This document shows positions 1 to 7,119 of a stretch of 64,000 nt of DNA, one piece after another. This DNA is from an uncultured delta proteobacterium (GTDB lineage Bacteria > Desulfobacterota > Desulfobulbia > Desulfobulbales > Desulfocapsaceae), in the NCBI GenBank assembly GCA_903875445.1, contig CAIQWD010000005.1:1-64000 (forward strand), read 5' to 3'. Position numbers and translations under genes: made by a program. Numbering within the stretch: position 1 is the first letter of the stretch; every line of letters starts with the position of its first letter. The notes beneath the pieces were generated by a model, which worked only from the letters and a program-made list of their open reading frames with translations, had not been told where the DNA came from and did not search any database.

Positions 1-86
1 AAATTCATCTCTTTGAGCAGATCAGCAATCAGATGGGAAAATAAAAAGGAGGGGAATGCAGGATTTCAGAAAAAAAGAGATGGCGC

Positions 87-132
87 AGGTGGCTCAGTTT
101 TCGTTAGCAGAGGTGGTTCAATTTTGATTAGC
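87..132. repeat. two 24-bp tandem units resembling the end of an IS21-family element
   Basis: Two copies of AGGTGG(C/T)TCA(G/A)TTTT..TTAGC start at 87 and 111, 24 bp apart. GGTGGCTCA(A/G)TTT-type repeats downstream of istB are typical of IS21-family ends (recalled family knowledge). The repeats stop exactly where the chemoreceptor reading frame becomes recognisable, which suggests an insertion that removed its 5' part. The transposase genes would lie left of the window. Moderate to low confidence. Confidence 0.4.
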
Positions 133-133
133 G

Positions 134-1444
134 TTGAAGGCCAAGGCGAAGGCAGGCGGCGGTTTTGTCGAATATGTTTGGCCAAAACCAGGCTCGGTAG
201 ATACCCCAAAACTCAGCTATGCGGAGATGATTCCGGGAACGGATATGTGGATTGGTACAGGTGTCTACCTGGACAATATCGCGGCGTATAAGGCCTCGAT
301 GGAAAAGGATATCAATGGCAGGGTTATGACCAACCTGACCGCGATGCTTCTCGTCGCCGGAACAATCTTTATCGGAATCATCACTTTATGTTTGTTCATT
401 GTCTTTGGGTTGGTGAAGGCATTGAAGTTAATGATCGGTAATTTTCGGGACATCGCCGAAGGCGAGGGGGATCTTACTAGGCGTATTACCATCGACTCGA
501 AAGATGAAATCGGCGAACTGGCCTCCTGGTTCAATATCTTTCTTGAAAAACTTCAGGGCATTATCAGATCGATTTCAAATAATACCGCATCGCTTGGCGA
601 GGAAGCCAGGAACCTGGCAGGTATCGCCTCACATCTTGCAAAAAATGCTCAAGATACCTCGGAGCGCTCCAATAACGTTGCCACCGCCGCCGAGGAGATG
701 AGCGCCAATCTCAACAACGTTGCCGCCGCCATGGAGGAATCGACCACCAATACCGGAATGGTTGCCAGCGCCGCTGAAGAGATGACTGCCACCATTAATG
801 AGATTGCCAGAAATTCGGCTGAGGCCAATGAGATCTCCGAAAAAGCGGTAAAGCAGGCGGAAGCAACCTCCATGCGGATGGCAAAACTCGGTGCGTCCGC
901 CGACGCCATCAGCAAGGTTACGGAAACCATTACGGAAATTTCCGAACAGACAAACCTTCTGGCACTGAATGCCACCATTGAAGCGGCCAGGGCCGGAGAA
1001 GCCGGCAAGGGCTTCGCCGTTGTCGCCAATGAAATCAAAGAACTTGCCAAACAGACCGCGATGGCCACCCTGGACATCAAGACAAAAATCGACGATGTGC
1101 AGCAAACCACTATCGGAACGGTACGGGATATCGAGGAAATCACGACCGTTATTAATAGCGTTAATGCCATAGTGGCGACAATAACCACGGCGGTGGGTGA
1201 GCAGTCGAAGGCCACCGAAGAGATTGCCATGAATATCAATCAAGCTGCCGACGGTCTCGGCGAGGTCAATGAGAACGTCAGCCAGATTTCCGTTGTCGCC
1301 TCGACCATCACCGCTGAGATTGCCCTTGTAAATTCGGCGTCCGGGGATGTCTCGGCCAGCAGTACCATGGTCGACACCAGCAGCGGCGACCTGCAGAAGC
1401 TTGCCCAGGAACTGCAAAAAGCGGTGGGCAGTTTCAAGATCTAG
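134..1444 (+). CDS. methyl-accepting chemotaxis protein, 5'-truncated
   Basis: Transmembrane chemoreceptor that would relay periplasmic ligand binding to CheA/CheW. What remains starts inside the ligand-binding Cache domain: [10 protein letters not shown] and [12 protein letters not shown] are its C-terminal end. One membrane helix follows (about residues 68-92), then a HAMP domain and a complete signalling domain with the conserved hairpin tip [13 protein letters not shown]. The N-terminal membrane helix and most of the sensor domain are missing. Upstream in this frame there are stops and IS21-like repeats, and the nominal TTG start at 134 is mid-domain. It is therefore probably a disrupted gene, although the cytoplasmic part is intact and could only act as a sensor-less fragment if expressed. 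A terminator follows at once. Confidence 0.85.
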   Translation: MKAKAKAGGGFVEYVWPKPGSVDTPKLSYAEMIPGTDMWIGTGVYLDNIAAYKASMEKDINGRVMTNLTAMLLVAGTIFIGIITLCLFIVFGLVKALKLMIGNFRDIAEGEGDLTRRITIDSKDEIGELASWFNIFLEKLQGIIRSISNNTASLGEEARNLAGIASHLAKNAQDTSERSNNVATAAEEMSANLNNVAAAMEESTTNTGMVASAAEEMTATINEIARNSAEANEISEKAVKQAEATSMRMAKLGASADAISKVTETITEISEQTNLLALNATIEAARAGEAGKGFAVVANEIKELAKQTAMATLDIKTKIDDVQQTTIGTVRDIEEITTVINSVNAIVATITTAVGEQSKATEEIAMNINQAADGLGEVNENVSQISVVASTITAEIALVNSASGDVSASSTMVDTSSGDLQKLAQELQKAVGSFKI

Positions 1445-1476
1445 TGGCTATTACTATATTAGTGAAAATCAAATGG

Positions 1477-1514
1477 ATGGCGGTATGTCAACTCATGCCG
1501 CCATTTCTTATTTC
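1477..1514. terminator. hairpin terminator between convergent genes
   Basis: ATGGCGGTATG (1477-1487) pairs with CATGCCGCCAT (1494-1504) over 11 bp with one G-T wobble and a 6-nt loop, followed by a T-rich run on the plus strand. It sits between the chemoreceptor stop and the convergent cycloligase stop. Confidence 0.6.
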
Positions 1515-2089
1515 CTACCGGAAATAACCCTCGTTTCGGTGACCACCAGATCGAGGATCTGGTCATGGGCGTTGAGGGGCGCCTTGTCGATTATTTGCAG
1601 ATCAAAGGCCAGCCCGATGCGCGTGGCTGCCGGGATCTTGGCAAGAAATCGGTCATAATAACCGCCACCGTAGCCGAACCTGCCCCCCCGTTCATCGAAA
1701 ACCGACCCCGGTAGAAGGATCGTCTCAATCTCTTCCGGGGCAATTTGGCTGGTGCGGCAGAGTTCCTCCTTCGGTTCGGGGATCATGCAGTAACCAGGTT
1801 GCAGATCTGCCGTCGGATTGGTGATACGGATGGCGTCAAGTCTTTTTTCTCGCACCCGAGTAATGGGTACGGCTATCGTTTTTCCCATATCGAGCAGTAT
1901 ATCAATGAGGTCAAAGGTAGCAACCTCACTCCGAAAACTGACGTATACAAAGATCGTTTGGCGATTTCGGATCTGCTCAAGGTTCAGCAAGGATTTTTGG
2001 ATAGCCTGCGATTTCACGGCAATCTCTTCACGGCTCAATTGATCGCGGGCGGCCAGAATATTTTTTCTTAAGGTAACGGCTTCAGTCAT
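1508..2089 (-). CDS. 5-formyltetrahydrofolate cyclo-ligase
   Basis: Cytoplasmic enzyme converting 5-formyl-THF plus ATP to 5,10-methenyl-THF, returning a dead-end folate to the one-carbon pool. About 193 aa, normal for the 5-FTHF cyclo-ligase family (YgfA/MTHFS). The diagnostic ATP/folate-binding motif GGRFGYGGGYYDRF is present, together with LLPGSVFDERG just before it. The start at 2089 (MTEAV) is preferred over the ATG two codons upstream, because a GGAG sits 8 nt before it and only 2 nt before the upstream ATG. It fits the folate genes elsewhere in the window (metF, folD, fhs, glyA) although it is not in an operon with them. Confidence 0.92.
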   Translation of the reverse strand: MTEAVTLRKNILAARDQLSREEIAVKSQAIQKSLLNLEQIRNRQTIFVYVSFRSEVATFDLIDILLDMGKTIAVPITRVREKRLDAIRITNPTADLQPGYCMIPEPKEELCRTSQIAPEEIETILLPGSVFDERGGRFGYGGGYYDRFLAKIPAATRIGLAFDLQIIDKAPLNAHDQILDLVVTETRVISGRK

Positions 2090-2113
2090 CTGCATTTCTC
2101 CATTGGTTACTTG

Positions 2114-3382
2114 TCATAAGCGTTGAATGATATATAGAAAAGTTGGCAATCGACTGAGAACTTTCAGCCGGTTAAACTCAAAGAGACGTGCCCGGGAAGG
2201 CTGATTGAAGGTTAAAGGAGAGAAGTAGATCGAGCCCTTGGGTTTGCTGTGCACCTGTTTTTCTCTTATCAATTCGAGAATTGCCGGATAATGATTGGCC
2301 GGCAAATCTTCATCCATGATGAAATTGGCCGTTACCTCGATCGATCCATAACGGTCGTTGATGTCCTGCATACGGGCAAAAGCCTCTTCAACTAATCCGG
2401 CCGAAATGGGTTTGCCGAGTTTGTCGAGGGTTTCCTGGTCGGCCGATTCGAGTCCGATATTGATATAGTACATCCCCGGCAGTTTTTCCAGGTCGATAAA
2501 TAATTGTTCCGGGGTGTTGACAAGTGAGGTTGCGGAGCCGAAGAGAAAGGTTTTATGTTCGGCTATATGGGATTGGGCAAAGCCAAACTCTCGGTAAGCC
2601 TCCTGGATACTGAAACAGATAAGATCACCACCCGCCTGTAAGGCATCGTGTTCCCCGAGAAAGAGAGCGTTGTAGTTGGGCAGATCCGCACCATAAAGGT
2701 TTTTCAGCTTACCGATTTGGTCGGCGATTTCCGCCGGTGTTTTAGTGCCGAAGGGGATGGCGTTTTTCACCTTACAGAATCGGCATTTATGAAGGCAACC
2801 CCGGGCAATGGTCAAAGGGATAAGATTGTAGTCCACATGGCGGGCATCCGGCGGAAGTACGGAAATCCGACCGCCGATGATTGCCTGCAGTTTTTTTGCC
2901 TTTTCCGCCAGACAGGCCGGAGTATTGGCCAGGGCATCCGTTAGGAAACGGCGAACGGCTTCCGGGGCATCGTCTGCATCGTCGGAAAGTTCGGTGAGTA
3001 TCCGGTGCCAGGAATTGATCAAGCCACTGATCGTCTTCTCGGAAAAGGGATGGCCTCCCAAAAGATTGTTTGAGGGATAGGCGAAATTTGGCAGGTAGTA
3101 CTCACCGATGGCCTCAAATACCCCGGTATAACCGCCGGTGGAGTAATACACCCAGTCGTTGCCCATGGTGCGTTTCAGCCATTCATGGGGGTGCCCCCAC
3201 TCTTCCCCCTTGCCTTTTGCCCGGATTATTTCACCACTGAGATTGAAGTGAAGAACAAAGCTGTTCGAGGTGACTTCCGTAAAGACCCCGCAGTGTATGG
3301 GAAAGCTCAGCTTCGAGTAGTTGGGGCTGCCTTTTTTCTCGAGGGCGATTTGACAGTTTTCGGCTAAAAAGGGGGCGTTCAT
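2114..3382 (-). CDS. radical SAM protein of unknown substrate
   Basis: B12-independent radical SAM architecture: the cluster-binding motif CLHKCRFC (CxxxCxxC) lies in the middle of the chain (about residue 200), followed by TIM-barrel-like segments (NALFLGEHDAL, YINIGLESADQETL, EVTANFIMDEDL). The N-terminal roughly 190 residues are not a family I recognise. The frame is open to a TTG at 3496; I chose the ATG at 3382 (MNAPFLAEN) because the upstream part reads like noncoding sequence, but no strong ribosome site decides it. No functional partner is adjacent: the gene ends 24 bp from the cycloligase start, so the two may be cotranscribed. Reaction unknown. Confidence 0.75.
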   Translation of the reverse strand: MNAPFLAENCQIALEKKGSPNYSKLSFPIHCGVFTEVTSNSFVLHFNLSGEIIRAKGKGEEWGHPHEWLKRTMGNDWVYYSTGGYTGVFEAIGEYYLPNFAYPSNNLLGGHPFSEKTISGLINSWHRILTELSDDADDAPEAVRRFLTDALANTPACLAEKAKKLQAIIGGRISVLPPDARHVDYNLIPLTIARGCLHKCRFCKVKNAIPFGTKTPAEIADQIGKLKNLYGADLPNYNALFLGEHDALQAGGDLICFSIQEAYREFGFAQSHIAEHKTFLFGSATSLVNTPEQLFIDLEKLPGMYYINIGLESADQETLDKLGKPISAGLVEEAFARMQDINDRYGSIEVTANFIMDEDLPANHYPAILELIREKQVHSKPKGSIYFSPLTFNQPSRARLFEFNRLKVLSRLPTFLYIIQRL

Positions 3383-3680
3383 CGGGATAGTGGAAATGGG
3401 TGTTGGGCTGTATTGTGGTAACTTCGGCGACCCCTTAATAAACAAGATCCGTGAGATTCGCTTTTGATACTTACAAGATAGTGCCGGGATTGTCAAATTT
3501 CATGGAAGGTGTTGAAAAACAATAAAAATTATTGGGTTGAGGTATAAGCAAAAAATAGCCACATTGTGGTATGTCGATTATATTCTGTTAATGAAGCCGT
3601 TGGATCTTTCAAGATGGAAGTCTTGGGAGAAACAAGGGAGGCTCAGGGTGACAGCACATATCGCTCCGACCGTTTGGTGA
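3383..3680. other. gene-free stretch between radical SAM gene and FDH remnant
   Basis: AT-rich around 3500-3600. It must hold the promoter of the minus-strand radical SAM gene; I see no convincing -35/-10 pair. The right part is probably further decayed formate dehydrogenase sequence but I cannot read protein in it. Confidence 0.3.
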
Positions 3681-3970
3681 ACGACGGGATCGGAATTTCT
3701 TTTCAAGGACAGCTTTAATCGACCGGGCGGCAAGGACCTGTTTACACCGGTGCCGTTCGTTTCCTCGAAAGAACTTTCGGATAAAGAATATCCATTTGTC
3801 TTGACAACCGGCTGGGAACTGTTCCACTATGCATCGTTCTACGGCAGGTGGTCTTTATCCCTTTCCATTATCGGGAAGCGGCGGCAAATCTTCTGGCCAG
3901 CGATGCCATGGATCCGATTTGCAAGATCATGGAAACCAAGGTCTGTGCGGTTAAACTTGAAAAACAATAG
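3681..3970 (+). pseudogene. formate dehydrogenase alpha subunit, C-terminal remnant
   Basis: Two pieces of the molybdopterin-dinucleotide-binding domain are readable in two frames. Frame one gives FNRPGGKDLFTPVPF then YPFVLTTGWELFHY (to about 3830). Another frame gives VVFIPFHYREAAANLL then DPICKIMETKVCAVKLEKQ, stop at 3968-3970. In intact FdhA these blocks are separated by roughly 50 residues, so an internal deletion with frameshift has occurred. The active-site region and everything upstream are absent. It is a dead gene fragment, informative because the next genes follow directly in the same orientation and one of them carries an in-frame UGA. Confidence 0.8.
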
Positions 3971-3980
3971 GTCTTTGATT

Positions 3981-4367
3981 ATGGGTGCTAGTATTGCAAT
4001 TCACGGGGTGAAGGTGACGATTGCCGATTGCGAGACGGTGATCGTCGTCCCGGAGATTGCCGTCAAAGAGGCCGGGTATATCAAGACCTATTCGTGCAAA
4101 GAGAGCGGCAATGCTAAACATGCCTTTCACGCGCTTGCGCAAATGGTATATTTTCAGTTTCAGGACGAAGAACTGGAGATCGTCGAGATCGACTCTCCTT
4201 TGACGATCAGTGACGGTCGAGAGCGTACAGAACTGGACAACGGGTTGGTGCTCTGCCGCGACCTTGCCGGGAAATTGCACGTCTTGGCGCATGCTCGACA
4301 AAATAGAAAAAAACTGCTTGAGGCGGCCTATCGGTACTGCACCAGGTGGGTTCGTCTCGATATATGA
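3981..4367 (+). CDS. conserved-looking protein of unknown function
   Basis: 128 aa, starting 10 bp after the formate dehydrogenase remnant and ending 22 bp before the DUF166 gene. Composition is that of a soluble protein with a plausible alternating strand pattern (VKVTIADCETVIVVPEI, VYFQFQDEELEIVEIDSP) and five cysteines that do not form an obvious metal motif. No signal peptide or membrane helix. I do not recognise the family. Its position suggests cotranscription with the DUF166 selenoprotein and formerly with formate dehydrogenase, so a role linked to either is possible but unproven. Confidence 0.55.
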   Translation: MGASIAIHGVKVTIADCETVIVVPEIAVKEAGYIKTYSCKESGNAKHAFHALAQMVYFQFQDEELEIVEIDSPLTISDGRERTELDNGLVLCRDLAGKLHVLAHARQNRKKLLEAAYRYCTRWVRLDI

Positions 4368-4389
4368 ACTCTCAGCAAAGGAAGCAGCA

Positions 4390-5046
4390 GTGAAAAATGG
4401 TGTTGTGAACGGCCGGCAACGGCTTATGGTTTTTCAGCAAAACGGCAGCGGTGAGCCGAAAATAGCCGGTCTGCGGAAGTATGGCGGCGAACTTTTCGAG
4501 CTTGAGGTCGTCAATATTGATGTGGCCCTGCCGACGATTCTAGATAATACTAGTGACTATTTGCCTGAGGATATCTCCTGTGACTTGGTCCTGGATTTTT
4601 TACGTCACAACGATCTGTCGGCGGATCTCGCCGCACTTTGTGCGCAAAAGGATATCCCGGTTATTGCCTCGGGGAAAAAGATAAGCTGCAAAGGCCTGGT
4701 CACCCCGCCCACCTGATGTGGTCTTCCAAGGCAGGTCGGCCTTGGTAACTATGGTGAGCATTTCGGGGCTCCGGAATTTACGGTTGCCATAAAGGATGGG
4801 AAGATTACTGAGGTACATGTCGTTCGTGGGGCACCCTGCGGGGCGACATGGGAGGCGGCAAGAAGGTTGATTGGCCATCCCGCCGAGGATGCCGTGCGGA
4901 AGATCGGTCTTGATACCCAGTTTTACTGCTCTGCAAATCCGGCTGGCTGGGATCCTATTTATGGCAAGAGTCCGGTCCATTTTGCCGGAAAGATCCATAG
5001 TAAGGAACTGCAGAAAGCGATCGAAAAGGTACTCTCAATACTTTAA
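4390..5046 (+). CDS. DUF166-family protein with in-frame UGA (candidate selenoprotein)
   Basis: 218 residues if UGA at 4714-4716 is read as selenocysteine (residue 109). Before the UGA the frame reads LVTPPT; after it, CGLPRQVGLGNYGEHFGAPE, then VHVVRGAPCGATWEAARRLI and QFYCSAN, open for 110 codons to TAA at 5044. The second half carries the DUF166 hallmarks as I recall them: a FGxPE block, a RGAPCGAT block and a downstream Cys. The UGA falls in the Thr-Cys-Cys-Gly-Leu-like motif of that family, where the first Cys would be replaced by Sec. Start GTG at 4390 is set by AAGGA 7 nt upstream. Biochemical function is unknown; archaeal members are sometimes mislabelled thymidylate synthase. The UGA is followed by a hairpin fitting a SECIS element. 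A terminator follows the TAA. Confidence 0.85.
4714..4746 (+). promoter_or_regulatory. candidate bacterial SECIS element after UGA
   Basis: UGA at 4714-4716, then 9 nt, then a perfect 7-bp stem CCAAGGC (4726-4732) / GCCTTGG (4739-4745) closing a 6-nt loop AGGTCG. The E. coli fdhF SECIS loop is AGGUCU and begins about 17 nt after its UGA; here it begins 16 nt after. Loop sequence, stem and spacing thus all agree with SelB recognition. Confidence 0.75.
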
Positions 5047-5050
5047 TAGG

Positions 5051-5085
5051 AGGCCAACGCCTAACGGCGATGGCCTTTTTCTTTA
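5051..5085 (+). terminator. Rho-independent terminator after the DUF166 gene
   Basis: AGGCC-AA-CGCC pairs with GGCG-AT-GGCCT around a short loop, followed by TTTTTCTTT. It lies 4 bp after the TAA and ends at the convergent rubrerythrin stop. Confidence 0.75.
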
Positions 5086-5658
5086 CCAATGCTTCTCAAG
5101 TATTGCAAAGTACCCTGGCGGTTTGACGCAGGCCGGGCACTTGTCCGGGGGGCTGGTGTCCTCATGCAGGTAGCCGCAGTTGAGGCATTTCCAGACCATC
5201 TTTTCCTGCCGTTTGAAAGCCCTACCGGAGGCGAGGCTTCCGGCCAGGGCGCGAAACATCAACTCGTGATGTGCCTCGGCGACGTTGATGGCGGTAAAGG
5301 TTTCTGCTGCTCTTGAAAAACCCTCTTCTTCGGCAATTTCCGCAAAAATCTTGTACATCTTGTCGTGAACAAAAAGTTCCAGGTCTGCTGCGGCAATAAG
5401 ATTGGTGCGGGTATCCTTAATCACTCCGGTCGGGAAGGTTCCGGTAATTTCCAACTCACCGCCGTTGAAAAATTTGAAAAACCGCAAGCCATGTTCATAT
5501 TCCTGTTCGGCGGTTTCGTCAAAAATCCTGGCAATTTCTATGAGATCTTCAACTCTCGCCTGTTCCGCAAAGAAGTTGTATCGGGTTCGAGCCTGAGCCT
5601 CCGCGGAAAAGGAGAGAAGCAGGTTGTGTGCGGTTCTGCTGCTACGAAACCCGACCAT
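5083..5658 (-). CDS. rubrerythrin
   Basis: Non-haem diiron peroxidase that reduces hydrogen peroxide with electrons from rubredoxin or ferredoxin in anaerobes. N-terminal ferritin-like four-helix domain with the iron ligands visible as Glu and ExxH motifs (SAEAQARTRYNFF, ETAEQEYEH, VAEAHHELMF), then a C-terminal rubredoxin-like domain with CLNCGY and CPAC. 191 aa, normal for the family. Start at 5658 (MVGFRSS) has GAGAGG upstream; earlier in-frame codons would overlap the ferredoxin gene. It lies 13 bp after the ferredoxin stop, so the pair is an operon, consistent with that ferredoxin being its electron donor. Confidence 0.93.
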   Translation of the reverse strand: MVGFRSSRTAHNLLLSFSAEAQARTRYNFFAEQARVEDLIEIARIFDETAEQEYEHGLRFFKFFNGGELEITGTFPTGVIKDTRTNLIAAADLELFVHDKMYKIFAEIAEEEGFSRAAETFTAINVAEAHHELMFRALAGSLASGRAFKRQEKMVWKCLNCGYLHEDTSPPDKCPACVKPPGYFAILEKHW

Positions 5659-5671
5659 GGTCTGCCTCTCG

Positions 5672-5863
5672 CTACTCTTCAATGGTGATGGCATTGGCAC
5701 CGCATTCAGCGGCTGCCTTCTGCACGATCCCTTCAAGATGTTTGGGAATCACGTCGAATTTGACGATTGACAGAAGTTGGTCTTCATCGTACTCAAATAC
5801 CTCGGGGCAGAGTTTGTTGCAATTTCTGTCGCCCATGCACTCCTTGGAAATCGTTGCTTTCAT
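5672..5863 (-). CDS. [4Fe-4S] ferredoxin with Asp in the second ligand position
   Basis: 63-aa single-cluster ferredoxin. The motif CMGDRNCNKLCP is C-x2-D-x2-C-x3-CP, the pattern of Pyrococcus furiosus ferredoxin in which Asp replaces the second Cys ligand. The distal Cys is in AAECGANAI. Such clusters are easily converted between [3Fe-4S] and [4Fe-4S] and have shifted potentials. ATG at 5863 has AGAGGAG upstream. First gene of an operon with rubrerythrin, so most likely an electron carrier in peroxide reduction. Confidence 0.9.
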   Translation of the reverse strand: MKATISKECMGDRNCNKLCPEVFEYDEDQLLSIVKFDVIPKHLEGIVQKAAAECGANAITIEE

Positions 5864-5934
5864 TGGTTTCTCCTCTTGTAGTTGAAAGGTGGAGTTAGTT
5901 ATTGTGAACGTTCGAAAAGGTTAGTTCCTTTCGC

Positions 5935-5982
5935 TCATTAATAATTTATGACATAACGTTGTAGTGATACTATAATTTATGA
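5935..5982. promoter_or_regulatory. candidate operator: repeated ATAATTTATGA upstream of ferredoxin-rubrerythrin
   Basis: TCATTAATAATTTATGA (5935-5951) is an imperfect 17-bp palindrome. Its right arm ATAATTTATGA recurs at 5972-5982, exactly 31 bp away, about three helical turns. AT-rich palindromes of this length are typical for Fur/PerR-family regulators, and rubrerythrins are common PerR targets; the regulator itself is not identified here. A TTGACG hexamer lies on the minus strand just beyond. Confidence 0.4.
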
Positions 5983-6105
5983 GTTTTCGTCAAGTGTTGG
6001 TTAAGGGGAAAGACAATGAAGAGCACCACAGCATGAGCCTCATTCAACATGCGGGTGGCTTCTACAGAAAATCAGTATGCATGCATACGAAGAGCGGGGG
6101 GTGGG

Positions 6106-6912
6106 ATGATGGCGGTTGCCAAAAATGCCATGGAGATCTTCAAGGTTCTTGAAAAGAGTAATTGTCGCGAATGCGGTGAAAAGACCTGCCTGGCCTTTGC
6201 CGGCGCAGTCTTTTGCGGGACTCGTCGAATCAACGAATGTCCGAGAGCAAACAGTGCGGTCTTGGCACAATTCACATCGACAAGTGATGAACGATCAAGC
6301 CAGGAAAATGACCTGGAAACATATATTGTCGAATTGAAAAAACAGGCGATGCAGGTGGATTTTGCGAAGACCGCCGCCCGCATTGGGGCACAGGTCCATG
6401 GCGAGATGCTGCAGGTGAAAATTCTTGGCAAACTGTTTGGTATCAGGAAAAATGGCAGTTTTTCAACGGATCTCCACCTGATTCCCTGGGTGGTCATACC
6501 TCTTCTCCACTACGTGTTGAACTGTAAGGGTGTGAAGGTCAGTGGACAATGGGTCTCCTATAGGGAGTTGCCCGGCGGTAAAGAAAAATATGCGCTTTTT
6601 AAAAAGCAGGGAGAAGATGTCCTACGACAGCTTGCCGACAGATATGCCGGTTTTTTTGATGATGTTTTGCATATGTTTGAAGGCAGAGCAGTGGAAAAAC
6701 AGTACGAGGCCGATGTCTCCGTCGTTCTTCAGCTTTTTCCACTGGTTCCCATCATGATCTGCTATTGGAAACCTGATGAAGGTTTGGCCTCAAGTCTCTA
6801 TATTTTTTTTGATAAAAGCGCCGGCGACAATATCGGTGCCGAATCGGCCTTTTCTCTCGGCACCGGGCTTGTGCAGATGCTCAAGAAGCTGGCTACCCAT
6901 CATGGCTTCTGA
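6106..6912 (+). CDS. DUF3786 protein with CFeSP-type iron-sulfur motif
   Basis: About 268 aa. The N-terminus has NCRECGEKTCLAFA followed 14 residues later by NECP, that is C-x2-C-x4-C-x16-C, the [4Fe-4S] motif seen at the start of the corrinoid iron-sulfur protein large subunit and related ASKHA activators. The remaining roughly 190 residues match the DUF3786 type (HLIPWVVIPLLHY, SYRELPGGKEK, the acidic LQLFPLVPIMICYWKPDEG). DUF3786 proteins occur in anaerobes with corrinoid-dependent one-carbon metabolism, but their reaction is not known to me. Start chosen at 6106 after a GGGGGGTGGG stretch; ATG 6109 is equally possible. Confidence 0.75.
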   Translation: MMAVAKNAMEIFKVLEKSNCRECGEKTCLAFAGAVFCGTRRINECPRANSAVLAQFTSTSDERSSQENDLETYIVELKKQAMQVDFAKTAARIGAQVHGEMLQVKILGKLFGIRKNGSFSTDLHLIPWVVIPLLHYVLNCKGVKVSGQWVSYRELPGGKEKYALFKKQGEDVLRQLADRYAGFFDDVLHMFEGRAVEKQYEADVSVVLQLFPLVPIMICYWKPDEGLASSLYIFFDKSAGDNIGAESAFSLGTGLVQMLKKLATHHGF

Positions 6913-7119
6913 GGGAATAAAAAGAGATATGGGTAAAAGCGCATCGGCCAGAAAAAAAAGCTATGATAACATCATATATCTATTATAATGCGACGCGATC
7001 GAATCCTTTACGATGCATTGTCTCATCCTATTGCTCTGATGTTTGCACACTTGAAGAGCTGATGACAGCTGAGTGACTGGCAATTTTCCATCAGGGCTAT
7101 TCTCATGGAGGTTTTTGCA

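Noticed and set aside
13-291. Frame overlapping the 5' end of the chemoreceptor fragment
   Set aside because: Arg/Gly-rich out-of-frame translation of the Cache domain region.
629-1417. Long open frame on the minus strand within the chemoreceptor gene
   Set aside because: Gly/Asn-rich low-complexity translation that mirrors the Ala/Glu-rich coiled coil on the other strand; no start signal or family.
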